Below are positions 50,802-60,809 of a stretch of 64,000 nt of DNA, piece after piece. The notes below the pieces were generated by a model. The model had not been told where the DNA came from, ran no database searches, and worked only from the letters and a program-made list of their open reading frames with translations. How positions within the stretch are numbered: position 1 is the first letter of the stretch; every line of letters starts with the position of its first letter. Source of the DNA: Cellulomonas sp. WB94 (GTDB taxonomy: Bacteria; Actinomycetota; Actinomycetes; Actinomycetales; Cellulomonadaceae); the NCBI RefSeq assembly GCF_003115775.1, contig NZ_QEES01000002.1:558001-622000 (forward strand), given 5' to 3'. The position numbers and the translations under genes are program-made.

Positions 50802-53800
50802 TCAGCTGACAGCGCCGGGCACCGTGCGCTGCTCCGCGGCACCGGCCAGCAGCTCGGTGATCTCGTCCTCGTCGAGCAGCCGCTCGGGTCGGACCGTCCG
50901 GCCGACGCCGACGTAGCAGAACGCCGCACCCACGTGCTCGAGCGGCGTGCCCTTCCACCGCGACCACGCCAGCCGGTACACCGCGAGCTGAAGCTCCCGC
51001 GCCGCGACCTGGACCGGGTCCGACGGCGGCGCGCCCGTCTTCCAGTCGACGACGACGACCGCACCCGGCACCTCCGGCCGGTCGGGGTCGGGGAACACCG
51101 CGTCGACGCGTGAACGCAGGACGTAGCCCGCGACCGTCGTCTCGATGTCGACCTCGACCTCGAGCGGGGTCCGGTCGGCCCAGGGCGTCGCCAGGAAGGC
51201 CGCACGCAGCGCCCCCTGGTCGGCATCGACCCGGACGGAGTCGTCGTCGGCCCCCGGCAGCGCGTCGACGTCGACCAGCGAGGCCGCACCGAACCACCCC
51301 TCGACCCAGGCGTGGAACGCCGTGCCGCGACGGGCCTGCGGGGACGGCTCGAGCGGGACCGGCCGCCGCAGCGCGAGCGCGAACGCCTGCGGGTCGGCGG
51401 CGAGACGGACGACCGCCGACGCCGACAGGTGCGCGGGCAGCTCGACGTCGTTCGACGGTGACGCGGCGCGGCGGCGCTCGTCGAGCAGCACGTCCGCCAG
51501 GTGGTCCCAGCGCTCACCTGGGGAGTCCGGCAGCGCGGCCCCGGTCGACGGGGCCGAGCCGATCGCTCCCGGCTCCGTACCGGCCCGCGGCAGCGCGGTC
51601 GGCGGCGGCACGGTCGGCGGCGGCGCGGCCATCGCCGTCCGGACAGCCGCGGCAGCGGACTCCACAGCGGTGCGCCGCGCGGGCGGCGCCCCGTCCACGG
51701 CGGCACCGAACGGGTCGGTGGGCCACAGCGGCGGCGTCTCGGCGCCCGTCCGCGGGTTCGACTCGCCGTCGGACGGCTCGACTGACCAGTCGGCGGCGGA
51801 CACCAGGCCCCCGTCGGCAAGCTCGGTCAGGAACAGGGACGGCCGCCGTGGACCGGTGCCGTCGCCCCACCACGCGCCGGTCAGCAGCAGCGCCGAACGA
51901 GCCCTCGTCATCGCGACGTAGGCGAGCCGTCGCTCCTCCGCGACCTGGTGCCTGCCGGCAGCCAGGAGGAACTCACCGCGGCGGAGGTCGAGGTCCTTCG
52001 GGTTGTCCGCGCCCGCGTAGGCGAACGCGGGGAGGTCGGCCCGGTCGCCCCGCAACGGGTAGGGCAACCGGCCGAGACCGGTGAGCCACGCCGAGTCCGA
52101 CGGGCCGCCCTTGCCGCCGGTGCGGATGGCCGGCAACCCGCCGTCGACGAGGCCTGCGACCGCGACGACGTCCCACTCGAGGCCCTTGGCGGCGTGGATG
52201 GTGATGAGCTGGATCGCGTCGGGGTCCGGCTCGGTGACGGGCAGGTCGAGGCCGTTCTCGTGGGACTGAGCGGCCGCGAGCCACGCGAGGAACGCGCCGA
52301 GGGTCGGGCTGTCGGCGCCGTCCGCGAACTGCACGGCGACGTCCCGGACCGCATCCAGGTGCGCCCGCGCCCGGCCCGCGGTCGCGCCCGCGCGTGCGGC
52401 CACCTCGATGTCCAGCCCGAGCAGCCGCTCGGCCTCCCCGACGAGCTCGGTCAGCGACAGGTAGGTGTGCGAGCGCAGGGTTCGCAACAGCTCGGCGAGC
52501 TCGACCAGACGCGCCCGGCCGGTCTCGGTCAGCGAGCGCCCCGAGTGGCTGTGCCAGCCTGAGGGGGGCAGCCCGTCGAGGGCGTCGACGATGCTGCGCT
52601 CGTCCACGACGTCACCCTCGACCGGGACCGGGACCGTGGCCTCGCCGGGACCGCCCGTTGTGGCCTGCCGCCGGTGCTGTCGCCCGAGCCCCGCGGCCTG
52701 CTCGGCCGACCACGCGCCGAGCGCATGCAGGTCTGCCGCGCCGAGGCGGGTCCGTGCACCCGTGAGCAGCCGCATGAGGGCGTCCCCGCGGGACGGGTCG
52801 TGGGCGGCCTGCAGCGCGGCCACGAGGTCGACGACCTCGGGTGTGGAGAGCAGACCGCCGAGCCCGACGACCTCGACGGGCAGCCCCGCCTCGCGCAGCG
52901 CTCGACGCAGGACGGTGAACTGTGCCCGCTTGCGACACAGGACGGCGGCGCTCACCCGCTCGGTCCCCGGGGTCGCGGGTCGCCAGCGCTCGGAGAGGAA
53001 CCGCGCGACGGCCGCCGCCTCCTCCTCGAGCGTCGCGGCGACGTGCGCGCGCACGAGTCCCAGCCCCGCACCGGGCCGCGTGACGAGCTCCGGGACCTCG
53101 ACGCGCGTGCTGGCCTTGCGCAGCGGTGCAGCGACGTGGTTGGCCGCCGAGAGGACCGCCGCGTCGTTGCGCCACGAGGTCGACAGCAGATGGACGTCGG
53201 CGAGCCGGCGGTTCACCGCGCCGTCGGGCGCGTGCTCGTGGACCGGGAACGTCTCCGGGAACCGTTCGAGGCCGCCCGCGCTCGCGCCGCGCCAGCCGTA
53301 GATCGACTGGTTCGGGTCGCCGACGGCCGTCACGGGGTGGCCGTCGCCGAACAGCGCTGCCAGCAGCGTCAGCTGCGCGTAGGAGGTGTCCTGGTACTCG
53401 TCGAGCAGCACGACCCGGAACCGCGCCCGCTCGCCCGCACCCACCTCGGGGACCTCGCGCGCGAGCCGTGCCGCGAGCGCGACCTGGTCGCCGAAGTCGA
53501 GCGCGTCGGCGGCGCGCTTGCGCGCGCGGTAGTCCTCGACGAGGTCGAGGATGCGCGTGCGCTCCTCGAGCACGCGCGTCAGCTCGACCACCTTCGCGTA
53601 GGGCCCGCGCGGCGGTGAGCCCGCGGGCGTGGCCCGGATCGCCTCGATGATCGACTCCATGCCCGTCCGTGCCGCCCGGGGGTGAGCAGGTGCTCGTCGA
53701 GCGCCCCCGAGAGGGTCAGGACCGACTCGACGACTGTGGAGACCGCCGAGTCGGTGTTGAGGTCGCCCGTCCACGACTCGACGACCTCGCTCGCGAGCTG

Positions 53801-54274
53801 CCACTGCGCCGCCTCACCGAGCAGCCGCGACGTGGGTTCCACACCGAGCCGCATCGCGTGGTCGGCGACGAGGGACGCCGCGTACGCGTTGTAGGTCGCA
53901 ACGGTCGGACGAGCCAGATCGAGGAGCCCCGGTCCGGCGCCGGGTACGCCGCCGAGGCCGACGAGTCCCGGCAGCACGAGCCCGTCGCGGGCGGCGGCGC
54001 GAGCGAGATGACGCAGACGGTGCCGCACACGGTCGCCGAGCTCGCCGGCGGCCTTGCGCGTGAACGTCAGCCCGAGCACCTGCTCGGGCGCGACGTGACC
54101 GTTCGCGATCAGCCACACGACGCGGGCGGCCATCGTCTCGGTCTTGCCGGAACCCGCTCCCGCGACGACGAGTGACGGGTGCAGCGGTGCCTCGATGACG
54201 GCGACCTGCTCGGCGGTCGGCGGGTGCTTGCCGAGCAGGGTCGCGATGCCGACGGCTGTGAACGCCTCGTTCAC
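50802..54274 (-). CDS. adnB: Helicase-nuclease AdnB, interrupted by a one-base frameshift
   Basis: Two adjoining frames together encode one UvrD/RecB-like helicase with a C-terminal nuclease, about 1157 residues if joined. The first (54274 to about 53683) holds Walker A AGAGSGKT (38-45) and LGLTFTRKAAGELGDRV. The second holds VVLLDEYQDTSYAQL, GDPNQSIYGWRG, TIHAAKGLEWDVV and YVAMTRARSALLL, then the nuclease core VVVVDWKTGAPP. The break lies in the homopolymer at 53678-53682: one added C on the coding strand restores LLTPRAARTGMESI. The total of 3473 nt is one short of a multiple of three. AdnAB resects DNA double-strand breaks. A sequencing error or recent mutation is more likely than programmed slippage. 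The GTG overlaps the adnA stop. Confidence 0.88.
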
Positions 54275-57200
54275 TCGACCACCTGCGCACCCTCGTCGCG
54301 CACCGGGCAGCTGCGCCGGACCGGGCAGTGCGGGCACAGGGGGTTCACGGTCGCGGTGAACGTCGACGCGGCCATGCGTCCCGCGACGTCCTCGACGAGC
54401 GTTCGCGCCCAGCTGGGGCCGTCGTCCTCGGGTCCGAGCGCAGGCTGGGTGCGCAGCGCCGGTCCCTTGTTGACGTCGGAGACGAAGGCGAGCTGGGCGC
54501 CCGCACTGCGGGTGCCGGGCGGCAGCTCGGCGAACGCGCCCGCGTCGACCGCGAGCTGGTACGCACCCAGCTGCGGGTTCTCGAGCGCCTGCGCCGGCGA
54601 CGGAGCCTGGCGCCCCGTCTTCAGGTCGCTCACTCGCACGGTCGGGGGCTCGTCCGGGCCGCCCTCGTCCACGACCTCGATGCGGTCCGCCGATCCGCGC
54701 ACGACGGCTCGGTCGAGCTCGAGCAGGAACTCACCCTCGACGACGAGCGGCCGACCTGCGTCGCGCACGTACTCCGCGAGCCGGCGCACCATCTGCTCGG
54801 CACGGCGCCGCTCCACGACGGCGGGCCAGCCCGCCCCGAGCCCGAGCTCGCCCCAGCGTCGGTCGAGCTCGGCCGCCAGCTCCGCGTGCGAACCCGCCGG
54901 GTGTGACTGCGCGATCGAGTGGACGAGCGTCCCGAGCGACTGGCCGGCGCTCGCCGCGGCCGTGCCACCGGCGGCCTCGAGCGCCCAGCGCAGCGCGCAC
55001 GTCGCGGCGGCCTCGACCTTCGACGGTGAGACGGGCACCTTCTCGTCCGGTCGCCACAGCGGGGCGTCGCTCGACGGGTCAGCGAGACCGTGCCAGCCGG
55101 CAGGGTCCGCGCCGGCGACGCCCTCACGTGCCAACCGGGCGAGCAGCACAGCGGCGCGGCTGTCCGGAGATCCGTCGAGCACGCTCTGCTCGAGCCGCGA
55201 ACGCAGCAGCGCGACCAGTCCGCGCAGGTCGAGCGGCGACGGCGCCTGGGCCCGGCGCGGGTCGACGTCCTCGTCGCACGGCTCGACCAGCTCGCAGAAC
55301 GGGGACGGCTGGGCGTCGGTGTCGGCGACCGCGGTCACGAGCAGGCTGCGACGAGCCCGCGAGACCGCGACCGTGAAGGAGCGCAGCTCGTCGCTCAGCA
55401 CCGCGGCGCGTGCACCCGCCCCGAGCTGGCCCGCGTCCGGCTCGCGCCCGGCGAGCAGCTCGACGAGCTGTTGCGCACCGAGCACCGAGTCGCGCAGCCG
55501 CAGGTCCGGCCAGACGCCCTCCTGCACCCCCGCGACGACGACCACGTCCCACTCCCGGCCTGCCGCGCCCGCGGGCGTCAGCACTGCGACGGCCTCGCGG
55601 TGCGCACGTGCCGCGAGCGTGTCGGCCGGGAGGTCCTGGGACAGCACCCAGTCCACGAAGGCGCCCGGGGGTGCCTGCGGCATGCGGTCGACGAACGTCT
55701 CGGCGGCGCGGAACAGCGCAAGCACCGCATCGAGGTCCCGGTCGGCGCGCGCGCCGGACGTCCCGCCCGCGAGCGCCGAGCGTCGCCAGACCGGCGAGAG
55801 CCCGGCGGCGTCCCACAGTGACCACAGCACGGTCTGCGCGTCGGCCGTCGGGGCGTCCGCGGCGGCGCGTCCGGCGGCGAGGAGCTCCGCGAGCCGCAGC
55901 ACGGGGCGGCGCACGGTGGCCGGGAGGCTCGCTGCGCGCGCGGGGTCCTCGAGCACCTCGACGAGCAGCGTGTCGCTCGTACGCCCCCCGCCGCCCGCGA
56001 TCTCCTCCGCGCGCAACGCCCGTCGCACGCGGCGCAGCCCCACGGCGTCGAGGCCGCCGAGCGGAGAGCACAAGAGCCGGGCCGCGGTGTCGGCGTCAAG
56101 AGCGGCACGCGACGACCCCGCACGCGCTGCCGGGGGGGCGAGCACGCACCGCACCGCCTCGAGCAGCGGTCGCACCGCCGGCTCGTCGCGGAGCGCGACG
56201 TCGCTCCCGCTCACGGTGACCGGGACGCTGGCCCCGGCCAACGAGCGCCGCAGGGCCGTCACCTGCGCGCCCGATCGGGCGATGACCGCCATGCGGTCCC
56301 ACGGCGTGCCGTCCTCGAGGTGCGCGGCCCGCAGCGTGTGGGCGACGTATGCCGCCTCCTGCGCGGCGCTCGGGAGGATGGCGACCCGCGCAGTGCCGGG
56401 GTCGGTCTGGTCGGGGGCGCTCGCGCGACGGTGGGCCACGGCACCCACCGCACCGACCCGCGCGGCGACGTCGGTGACGACCTCGCGCAGCCGGGTGCCG
56501 TGCCGCCAGACGGTCCCGAGCACGAGCCGCTCGGCGCCGAGCTCGCCCGGGCCGTCGCCCTCGACGTCCGCGCGCCCGACCAGCGCCGGGCTCGCGCCAC
56601 GGAACGTCTGCACCGCCGCGTCCGGGTCCGCGAGGAGGACGAGCCGTGCGCCGTCCTCGGCGAGCACCCGCAGCAGGCGCGCGGTGGCCGCGGTGCTCTC
56701 CTGGTGGTCGTCGACCACGACGAGCCGCCACCGCGGTCGGGGCGCGCCGGCGACCTCGTCGTCCCACGCCAGGAGTGCCTCGGCGGCCTCCTCGACGACC
56801 ACGGCCGGGTCGTACCGCGCGCCGACGTCCGGGGTCGCCGCACGCAGCACCGTGACGTCGAGGTACTCCTGGTAGACGACGGCCGCCGCGACCCACGCCG
56901 AGCGGCCGTGGCGCTCGCCCAGCTCCGCGAGGTCGACCGGCGTCAGCCCGCGCTCGGCGGCACGCATGAGCAGGTCACGCAGCTCGTCGCGGAACGCCCG
57001 CAATCCCAACGCCTCGACGGGGACGCCCTGCGGCCACGTGACGGGCACCCCGTCCCCCTCGGCGTGGCCAGCGAGCAGCTCGGCGAGGAGAAGGTCCTGC
57101 TCGGGACCGGAGATGAGCGTCGGCGCGGGCTCTCCGAGCAGACCGGCTCGGGCGCGCAGGACGGCGAACGCCGCCGACGCCGCCGTCCGCACCATCGCCT

Positions 57201-57630
57201 GCCCGGACGTGAGCTGGAGCCGAGCGGACAACCGGTCACGGAGGTCCGCGGCCGACCGGCGGCTCGCCGCAAGGACGAGAACGTCCTCCGGGGCGAGGTC
57301 GCCGCGCGCCACAGCGGCCTCGACGGACTCGACCGCGACCGTCGTCTTGCCCGTCCCCGGGGCGCCGAGCACGAGCAGCGCACGGTCACCGCCGCCCGCG
57401 ACGCGGTCCACCACAGCCTGCTGGTCCGGGTCGAGCAGCAGCGCCGCGCCCACCGGGCCTGGCATGTCGAGGGTGACCGCACCGGTCTCGGCGCCGGAGT
57501 CGTGGCCCTGTGCCGCACCTGCCGACGCCACACCCACCGACGCCACACCCGCCGAAGCCGCGCCCACGGGGTCCAGGAGCCGAGGACGCACGAGCCGCAG
57601 CGGCGCGTGCGACGAGGGACCCGGGTTCAC
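54271..57630 (-). CDS. adnA: Helicase-nuclease AdnA
   Basis: This 1119-residue partner subunit of the AdnAB break-resection machine has Walker A VLGAPGTGKTTVA (87-99), a DDHQES second motif, and a C-terminal PD-(D/E)xK nuclease (GSADRIEVV, VRVSDLKTGRQAP). Cysteines (AATCALRW, LCPHCPVRRSC) likely hold a [4Fe-4S] cluster. Residues 24-40 contain a small SAGVASVGVASAG repeat, an addition ahead of the core. It starts with a GTG and its TGA overlaps the adnB GTG, so both subunits are made together. Counterparts are Rv3202c (AdnA) and Rv3201c (AdnB) in the same order. Confidence 0.93.
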   Translation of the reverse strand: MNPGPSSHAPLRLVRPRLLDPVGAASAGVASVGVASAGAAQGHDSGAETGAVTLDMPGPVGAALLLDPDQQAVVDRVAGGGDRALLVLGAPGTGKTTVAVESVEAAVARGDLAPEDVLVLAASRRSAADLRDRLSARLQLTSGQAMVRTAASAAFAVLRARAGLLGEPAPTLISGPEQDLLLAELLAGHAEGDGVPVTWPQGVPVEALGLRAFRDELRDLLMRAAERGLTPVDLAELGERHGRSAWVAAAVVYQEYLDVTVLRAATPDVGARYDPAVVVEEAAEALLAWDDEVAGAPRPRWRLVVVDDHQESTAATARLLRVLAEDGARLVLLADPDAAVQTFRGASPALVGRADVEGDGPGELGAERLVLGTVWRHGTRLREVVTDVAARVGAVGAVAHRRASAPDQTDPGTARVAILPSAAQEAAYVAHTLRAAHLEDGTPWDRMAVIARSGAQVTALRRSLAGASVPVTVSGSDVALRDEPAVRPLLEAVRCVLAPPAARAGSSRAALDADTAARLLCSPLGGLDAVGLRRVRRALRAEEIAGGGGRTSDTLLVEVLEDPARAASLPATVRRPVLRLAELLAAGRAAADAPTADAQTVLWSLWDAAGLSPVWRRSALAGGTSGARADRDLDAVLALFRAAETFVDRMPQAPPGAFVDWVLSQDLPADTLAARAHREAVAVLTPAGAAGREWDVVVVAGVQEGVWPDLRLRDSVLGAQQLVELLAGREPDAGQLGAGARAAVLSDELRSFTVAVSRARRSLLVTAVADTDAQPSPFCELVEPCDEDVDPRRAQAPSPLDLRGLVALLRSRLEQSVLDGSPDSRAAVLLARLAREGVAGADPAGWHGLADPSSDAPLWRPDEKVPVSPSKVEAAATCALRWALEAAGGTAAASAGQSLGTLVHSIAQSHPAGSHAELAAELDRRWGELGLGAGWPAVVERRRAEQMVRRLAEYVRDAGRPLVVEGEFLLELDRAVVRGSADRIEVVDEGGPDEPPTVRVSDLKTGRQAPSPAQALENPQLGAYQLAVDAGAFAELPPGTRSAGAQLAFVSDVNKGPALRTQPALGPEDDGPSWARTLVEDVAGRMAASTFTATVNPLCPHCPVRRSCPVRDEGAQVVE

Positions 57631-57665
57631 GCCCCGATCACATCACGCGCCGCCCACATCGCCGG

Positions 57666-58691
57666 TCAGGCGGACGGGAACGGCCACGCGTTCGGCGTGC
57701 ACGCCCCGGTGCTGCCCGACTGCTGCTGCATGAGGGGTGCGAGCTTGCCCGGCCCGCCGCAGTACTCGTGCCGGTGCCCGAGCAGGTGGCCGACCTCGTG
57801 GTTGACGAGGTACTGCCGGTAGGCGACCTTGTCGCCGTCCCAGCCGGCCGCGCCTTCGATCCACCGGAGCACGTTCAGCACCGCGCGACCGCTCGTCCCG
57901 CAGGAGACCTTGCCGGCCGTCGCGAGCGGCGCGCACAGCCGGTCGACGAGCCGCGGCGAGGCCAGGACGACGCTCAGATCGGCGTCCCCGTCGGTACGGG
58001 CGAAGGTGACGGAGCCGTCTGCCCCCCACCCGCGAGGGTCGTTGAGCGTGGTCATCACGGTGAGCGCGAACAGGCCCGGGTCGACGGCCAGCCCGCGCTC
58101 GACCTCGATGCGCACGGTCCGCACCGCCCCCGGTCCGGGAGCCGCCTGGGCGCCAGGCACCACGACGAGCTCGCCCGATGCGCTCCTGGGCACAGCGAGC
58201 GAGAGGAGTCCCGCGCTCACGTCCGTCACCAGCAACCCGTCCACGAGTGCCGGCAGTGCGGCGGCACCGAGCTGGGGGTCGACACCGGAGCTGGTCACCG
58301 GCGCGGCGATCACCTCGTTCGTGCCGTCGGCCCAGTCGGCCACGGTTCCCCGACCACCGACGAGCGAGCGCGACGCGCTCGGTGTCCCCGCACTGTCCGT
58401 GAACCAGTCGCCGCCTGCGGCCGCACCGCCGACGTCGGTCCCGTCGACGTCGTTCTCGAGGACACCGGCCGGGTCGGCCGAGAACCGCGAGGAGCCCGTG
58501 ATCGCGCCCCACACCCCGACGACTGCCGCCCCCGCGCCGGTGTCGGGCGAGGCCCATGTGCCGGCGCCGGCGCCGGCGACGAACGCCCCCAGCCCGACGA
58601 GCACGACCGTCGCCCGCACACCCGCACCACGGCGACGGCTCGCGCGCCGACCGGGGCGCGCAGGCGCAGCCGACCGGTGGCGGGATGTCAT
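57666..58691 (-). CDS. DUF3152 secreted metalloprotease-like protein
   Basis: This 341-residue protein has a basic N-terminus, a signal-anchor helix (VVLVGLGAFVAGAGAGTWA, about 29-47) and an exported C-terminal DUF3152 domain. NHEVGHLLGHRHEYC at 297-311 gives His298, Glu299, His302 and His306, a zinc-binding HExxHxxGH pattern. LMQQQSG near 320 is where the Met-turn would be expected. Paired cysteines (in RLCAPL, VSCGTS, EYCGGP, GACTPN) suggest disulfides. Substrates are unknown. The gene is divergent from the TetR gene with a 47-bp gap; the equivalent in M. tuberculosis is Rv3207c. Confidence 0.9.
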   Translation of the reverse strand: MTSRHRSAAPARPGRRASRRRGAGVRATVVLVGLGAFVAGAGAGTWASPDTGAGAAVVGVWGAITGSSRFSADPAGVLENDVDGTDVGGAAAGGDWFTDSAGTPSASRSLVGGRGTVADWADGTNEVIAAPVTSSGVDPQLGAAALPALVDGLLVTDVSAGLLSLAVPRSASGELVVVPGAQAAPGPGAVRTVRIEVERGLAVDPGLFALTVMTTLNDPRGWGADGSVTFARTDGDADLSVVLASPRLVDRLCAPLATAGKVSCGTSGRAVLNVLRWIEGAAGWDGDKVAYRQYLVNHEVGHLLGHRHEYCGGPGKLAPLMQQQSGSTGACTPNAWPFPSA

Positions 58692-58738
58692 CGAGCCATG
58701 ATCGCATCCTGGGCACCCACCGTGGCTACCATCACCTG

Positions 58739-59401
58739 ATGACAGACGATCGGGAGGGACGGGGCAGGGGACCCCGCATGTCTCGCGACGACCGCCGCGC
58801 GCAGGTGCTCAGCGTCGCTCAGGAGCTGTTCTCGACCGAGGGCTACCACCACGTCTCGATGGACGACATCGCTGATCGCGCCGCCGTCAGCAAGCCCGTG
58901 CTGTACCGTCACTTCCCGTCGAAGCTCGACCTGTACGGAGCGGTCGTGGACCAGCGCGCCATCGAGCTGCTCGCAGCGATCGACGCCGCTGTCGAGCCCC
59001 TCGAGGCCGGTCCGGTCCAGCCGGGCGAGGGCCGCGTCGTCGTGGCGGCGATCGTGCGGGCCTACGTCGACTTCGTCGAAGGCGCGGGCGAGTCCGCGGC
59101 GCTCCTCTTCGAGTCCGACGTGACGAAGGATGTCGGCGTCCGTGCCCGGGTCGAGCACGCGTCGACCGAGGCCGCCCGCCGCATCGGCACCGTGCTGGTC
59201 GACGTCACGGGACTCCCGCCCGAGAGCGCGAGCATGCTCGCCGTCGCCCTGACCGCGATGGCGCAGGCCGCGGCGACGCACCGGTTCCGGTCCTCGGGCG
59301 GCCCGACGCCCGACATCACCTCTGAGCTCGTGGCCCGCCTGGCCTGGCGGGGCATCGCGGGGCTCGTGCGCCCGGACTTCGAGTACGAGGGATCGGCCTA
59401 G
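58739..59401 (+). CDS. TetR-family transcriptional regulator
   Basis: This 220-residue TetR protein has an HTH at about 14-65, with VAQELFSTEGYHHVSMDDIA and SKPVLYRHFPSKLDLY, followed by a helical ligand-binding part. A later ATG at 58778 (MSRDDRRAQVL) has a better ribosome site, AGGGG, so the true N-terminus may be 13 residues shorter. It corresponds to Rv3208 in a conserved group with DUF3107. The very short gap to the DUF3152 gene suggests that it may control its own promoter and that gene. Confidence 0.92.
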   Translation: MTDDREGRGRGPRMSRDDRRAQVLSVAQELFSTEGYHHVSMDDIADRAAVSKPVLYRHFPSKLDLYGAVVDQRAIELLAAIDAAVEPLEAGPVQPGEGRVVVAAIVRAYVDFVEGAGESAALLFESDVTKDVGVRARVEHASTEAARRIGTVLVDVTGLPPESASMLAVALTAMAQAAATHRFRSSGGPTPDITSELVARLAWRGIAGLVRPDFEYEGSA

Positions 59402-59525
59402 GATTGACCCGGCCAGCCGGTCCGACCGGCTCGGCGTCGGTCTGGGCAGGCATCGGGTGGTCCTCCATCGGACGTTCCGGCGTCGCCGCGACGCACCGGC
59501 CAGAACTTCTGAGGAGACGGTTTCA

Positions 59526-59750
59526 GTGGAGATCACCATCGGCGTGCAGAACCTGGTCCGCGAGCTTGTGGTCGAGTCCGACCAGACCCCCGACCAGGTC
59601 GCCGAGGCTGTCGCCGCGGCCCTCGGCGGCAAGCCTGCGCTCGAGCTCGTCGACACGCGCGGGCGTCACATCATCGTCCCGACGGCGTCGATCGGCTACG
59701 TCGAGATCGGCGGAGAGACCAAGGGACGGGTCGGCTTCGGCACGATCTGA
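59526..59750 (+). CDS. DUF3107 small protein
   Basis: This 74-residue protein, MEITIGVQNLVRELVVESDQ to GYVEIGGETKGRVGFGTI, matches DUF3107, an actinobacteria-specific family (Rv3208A in M. tuberculosis). The function is unknown. GAGGAG nine bases before the GTG at 59526 decides the start. It follows the TetR gene in the same direction, with 125 bp between. Confidence 0.9.
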   Translation: MEITIGVQNLVRELVVESDQTPDQVAEAVAAALGGKPALELVDTRGRHIIVPTASIGYVEIGGETKGRVGFGTI

Positions 59751-59806
59751 CGCGTCTGCGGCGCACGCGCGCCGCTGGCCGTACAGGTCTGCGGTCGCGC
59801 AGTCGC

Positions 59807-59866
59807 CGTGCGCGCAGTCAGCGTGCGCGCAACCACCGTGCGCGCGCCATGAGCGTGCGCACTGCG
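59807..59866. repeat. Imperfect tandem repeat, 15-17-bp unit
   Basis: Four units beginning CGTGCGC repeat here: CGTGCGCGCAGTCAG, CGTGCGCGCAACCAC, a 17-base version and a degenerate fourth. The block lies between the ends of two converging genes (DUF3107 and the ferritin-like gene) and may form alternative GC-rich hairpins. Confidence 0.65.
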
Positions 59867-59897
59867 ACGATGCGCCGGCAGAGCTCGAGCAGGGCCG

Positions 59898-60605
59898 TCA
59901 GGCCGTCAGTCCCAGGCGCCCCATGCGACGCGTGTGCTCGGCGGTGAGCGCACCGAACAGCTTGCCCGACGCCTCCCCCGCCTCGACGTAGACGTCGGTG
60001 CCCGCGGCGATCCGCAGCAGCGCGGGACGTGACCCGAGCAGCGCCTGGACGACACCGAGCGCCTCGCCACCGAGTCGTCGGCCCCAGAGGGCAAGACGTG
60101 CGACCAGGACGTCGTCGCCCGCGCCGGCCTCGGCGATCTCGGCGACGGCGAGGTCGGCGTGGCTGTGGTCGTCGAGCACGTCGAGGACGAGCGCGCGAGA
60201 CGTCTCGTCGAGGCGTGCGGCCGCGATCCGGCAGAAGTCGTCAGCGACCCCGTAGCCGACGTACGACGTGAGCAGCCGCTCCCACCACGTGCTCGGTGAG
60301 GTCCGCAGGTCGAAGTCGTCGAGGACGTGGTCGAAGCAGCCCATCGCGGCCAGCGGGTCCCCACCGAGCTCGACGATCCGGTCGATCACACGGTCGCGGC
60401 GCTCGACGGCGGCGGCGGCGAACCTGCTCAGCGCGAGGCGCTCGTCGAGGGTCGGGGCGGCGGCCGAGTCCTCGGCGCTGCGGGCGAAGGCCTCGAGCTG
60501 GAGCTGGGCGACCAGCCCGAGCAGCTCGATCGCGTCGGCGGTCGTGCCGCTCGTCCCGGGAGAGCCGGACGTGCCGGACGTGCCTGACTGCGCCGTCTGG
60601 GTCAT
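59898..60605 (-). CDS. Ferritin-like fold protein
   Basis: This 235-residue, mostly helical protein is of the actinobacterial ferritin-like group (compare Rv3210c). Helix segments include LLGLVAQLQLEAFARSAED, ALSRFAAAAVERRDRVIDRI and CRIAAARLDETSRALVLDVL. Metal-binding Glu/His residues may be supplied by EAFARSAEDS and DDHSHADLAVAE, but the set is not certain. The first 23 residues are a low-complexity Gly/Ser/Thr repeat (GTSGTSGSPGTSGTT). MiaE-like or ferritin-like activity is possible, yet unproven. It converges on DUF3107 and is divergent from the RNA helicase gene. Confidence 0.85.
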   Translation of the reverse strand: MTQTAQSGTSGTSGSPGTSGTTADAIELLGLVAQLQLEAFARSAEDSAAAPTLDERLALSRFAAAAVERRDRVIDRIVELGGDPLAAMGCFDHVLDDFDLRTSPSTWWERLLTSYVGYGVADDFCRIAAARLDETSRALVLDVLDDHSHADLAVAEIAEAGAGDDVLVARLALWGRRLGGEALGVVQALLGSRPALLRIAAGTDVYVEAGEASGKLFGALTAEHTRRMGRLGLTA

Positions 60606-60809
60606 CGGATGATCTTACCGCCGCGCGGAGGACCGTCCGGTAGGATGGGCCCGTACATCGGTTGCCCGGTCGTCTCGACCGCCTCGCGCACCGCGCGAAT
60701 GACATTCACGATCGGCTGCCGGCCAACCGCGTGACGATGCCCGCTCCCGACCCGGCCCACGTGCCGCAGGAAGCGCGCGGCTCGTCACCACTCGAGTGAA
60801 GAGTCCTCT

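Noticed and set aside
53678-53682. Programmed frameshift in adnB
   Set aside because: No slippery heptamer with a downstream structure stands out, and other AdnB proteins are encoded in one frame; an indel is simpler.
54179-56875. Long open frame antisense to adnA
   Set aside because: Ser/Arg/Ala-rich shadow of the helicase gene; no ribosome site and no recognisable motif.
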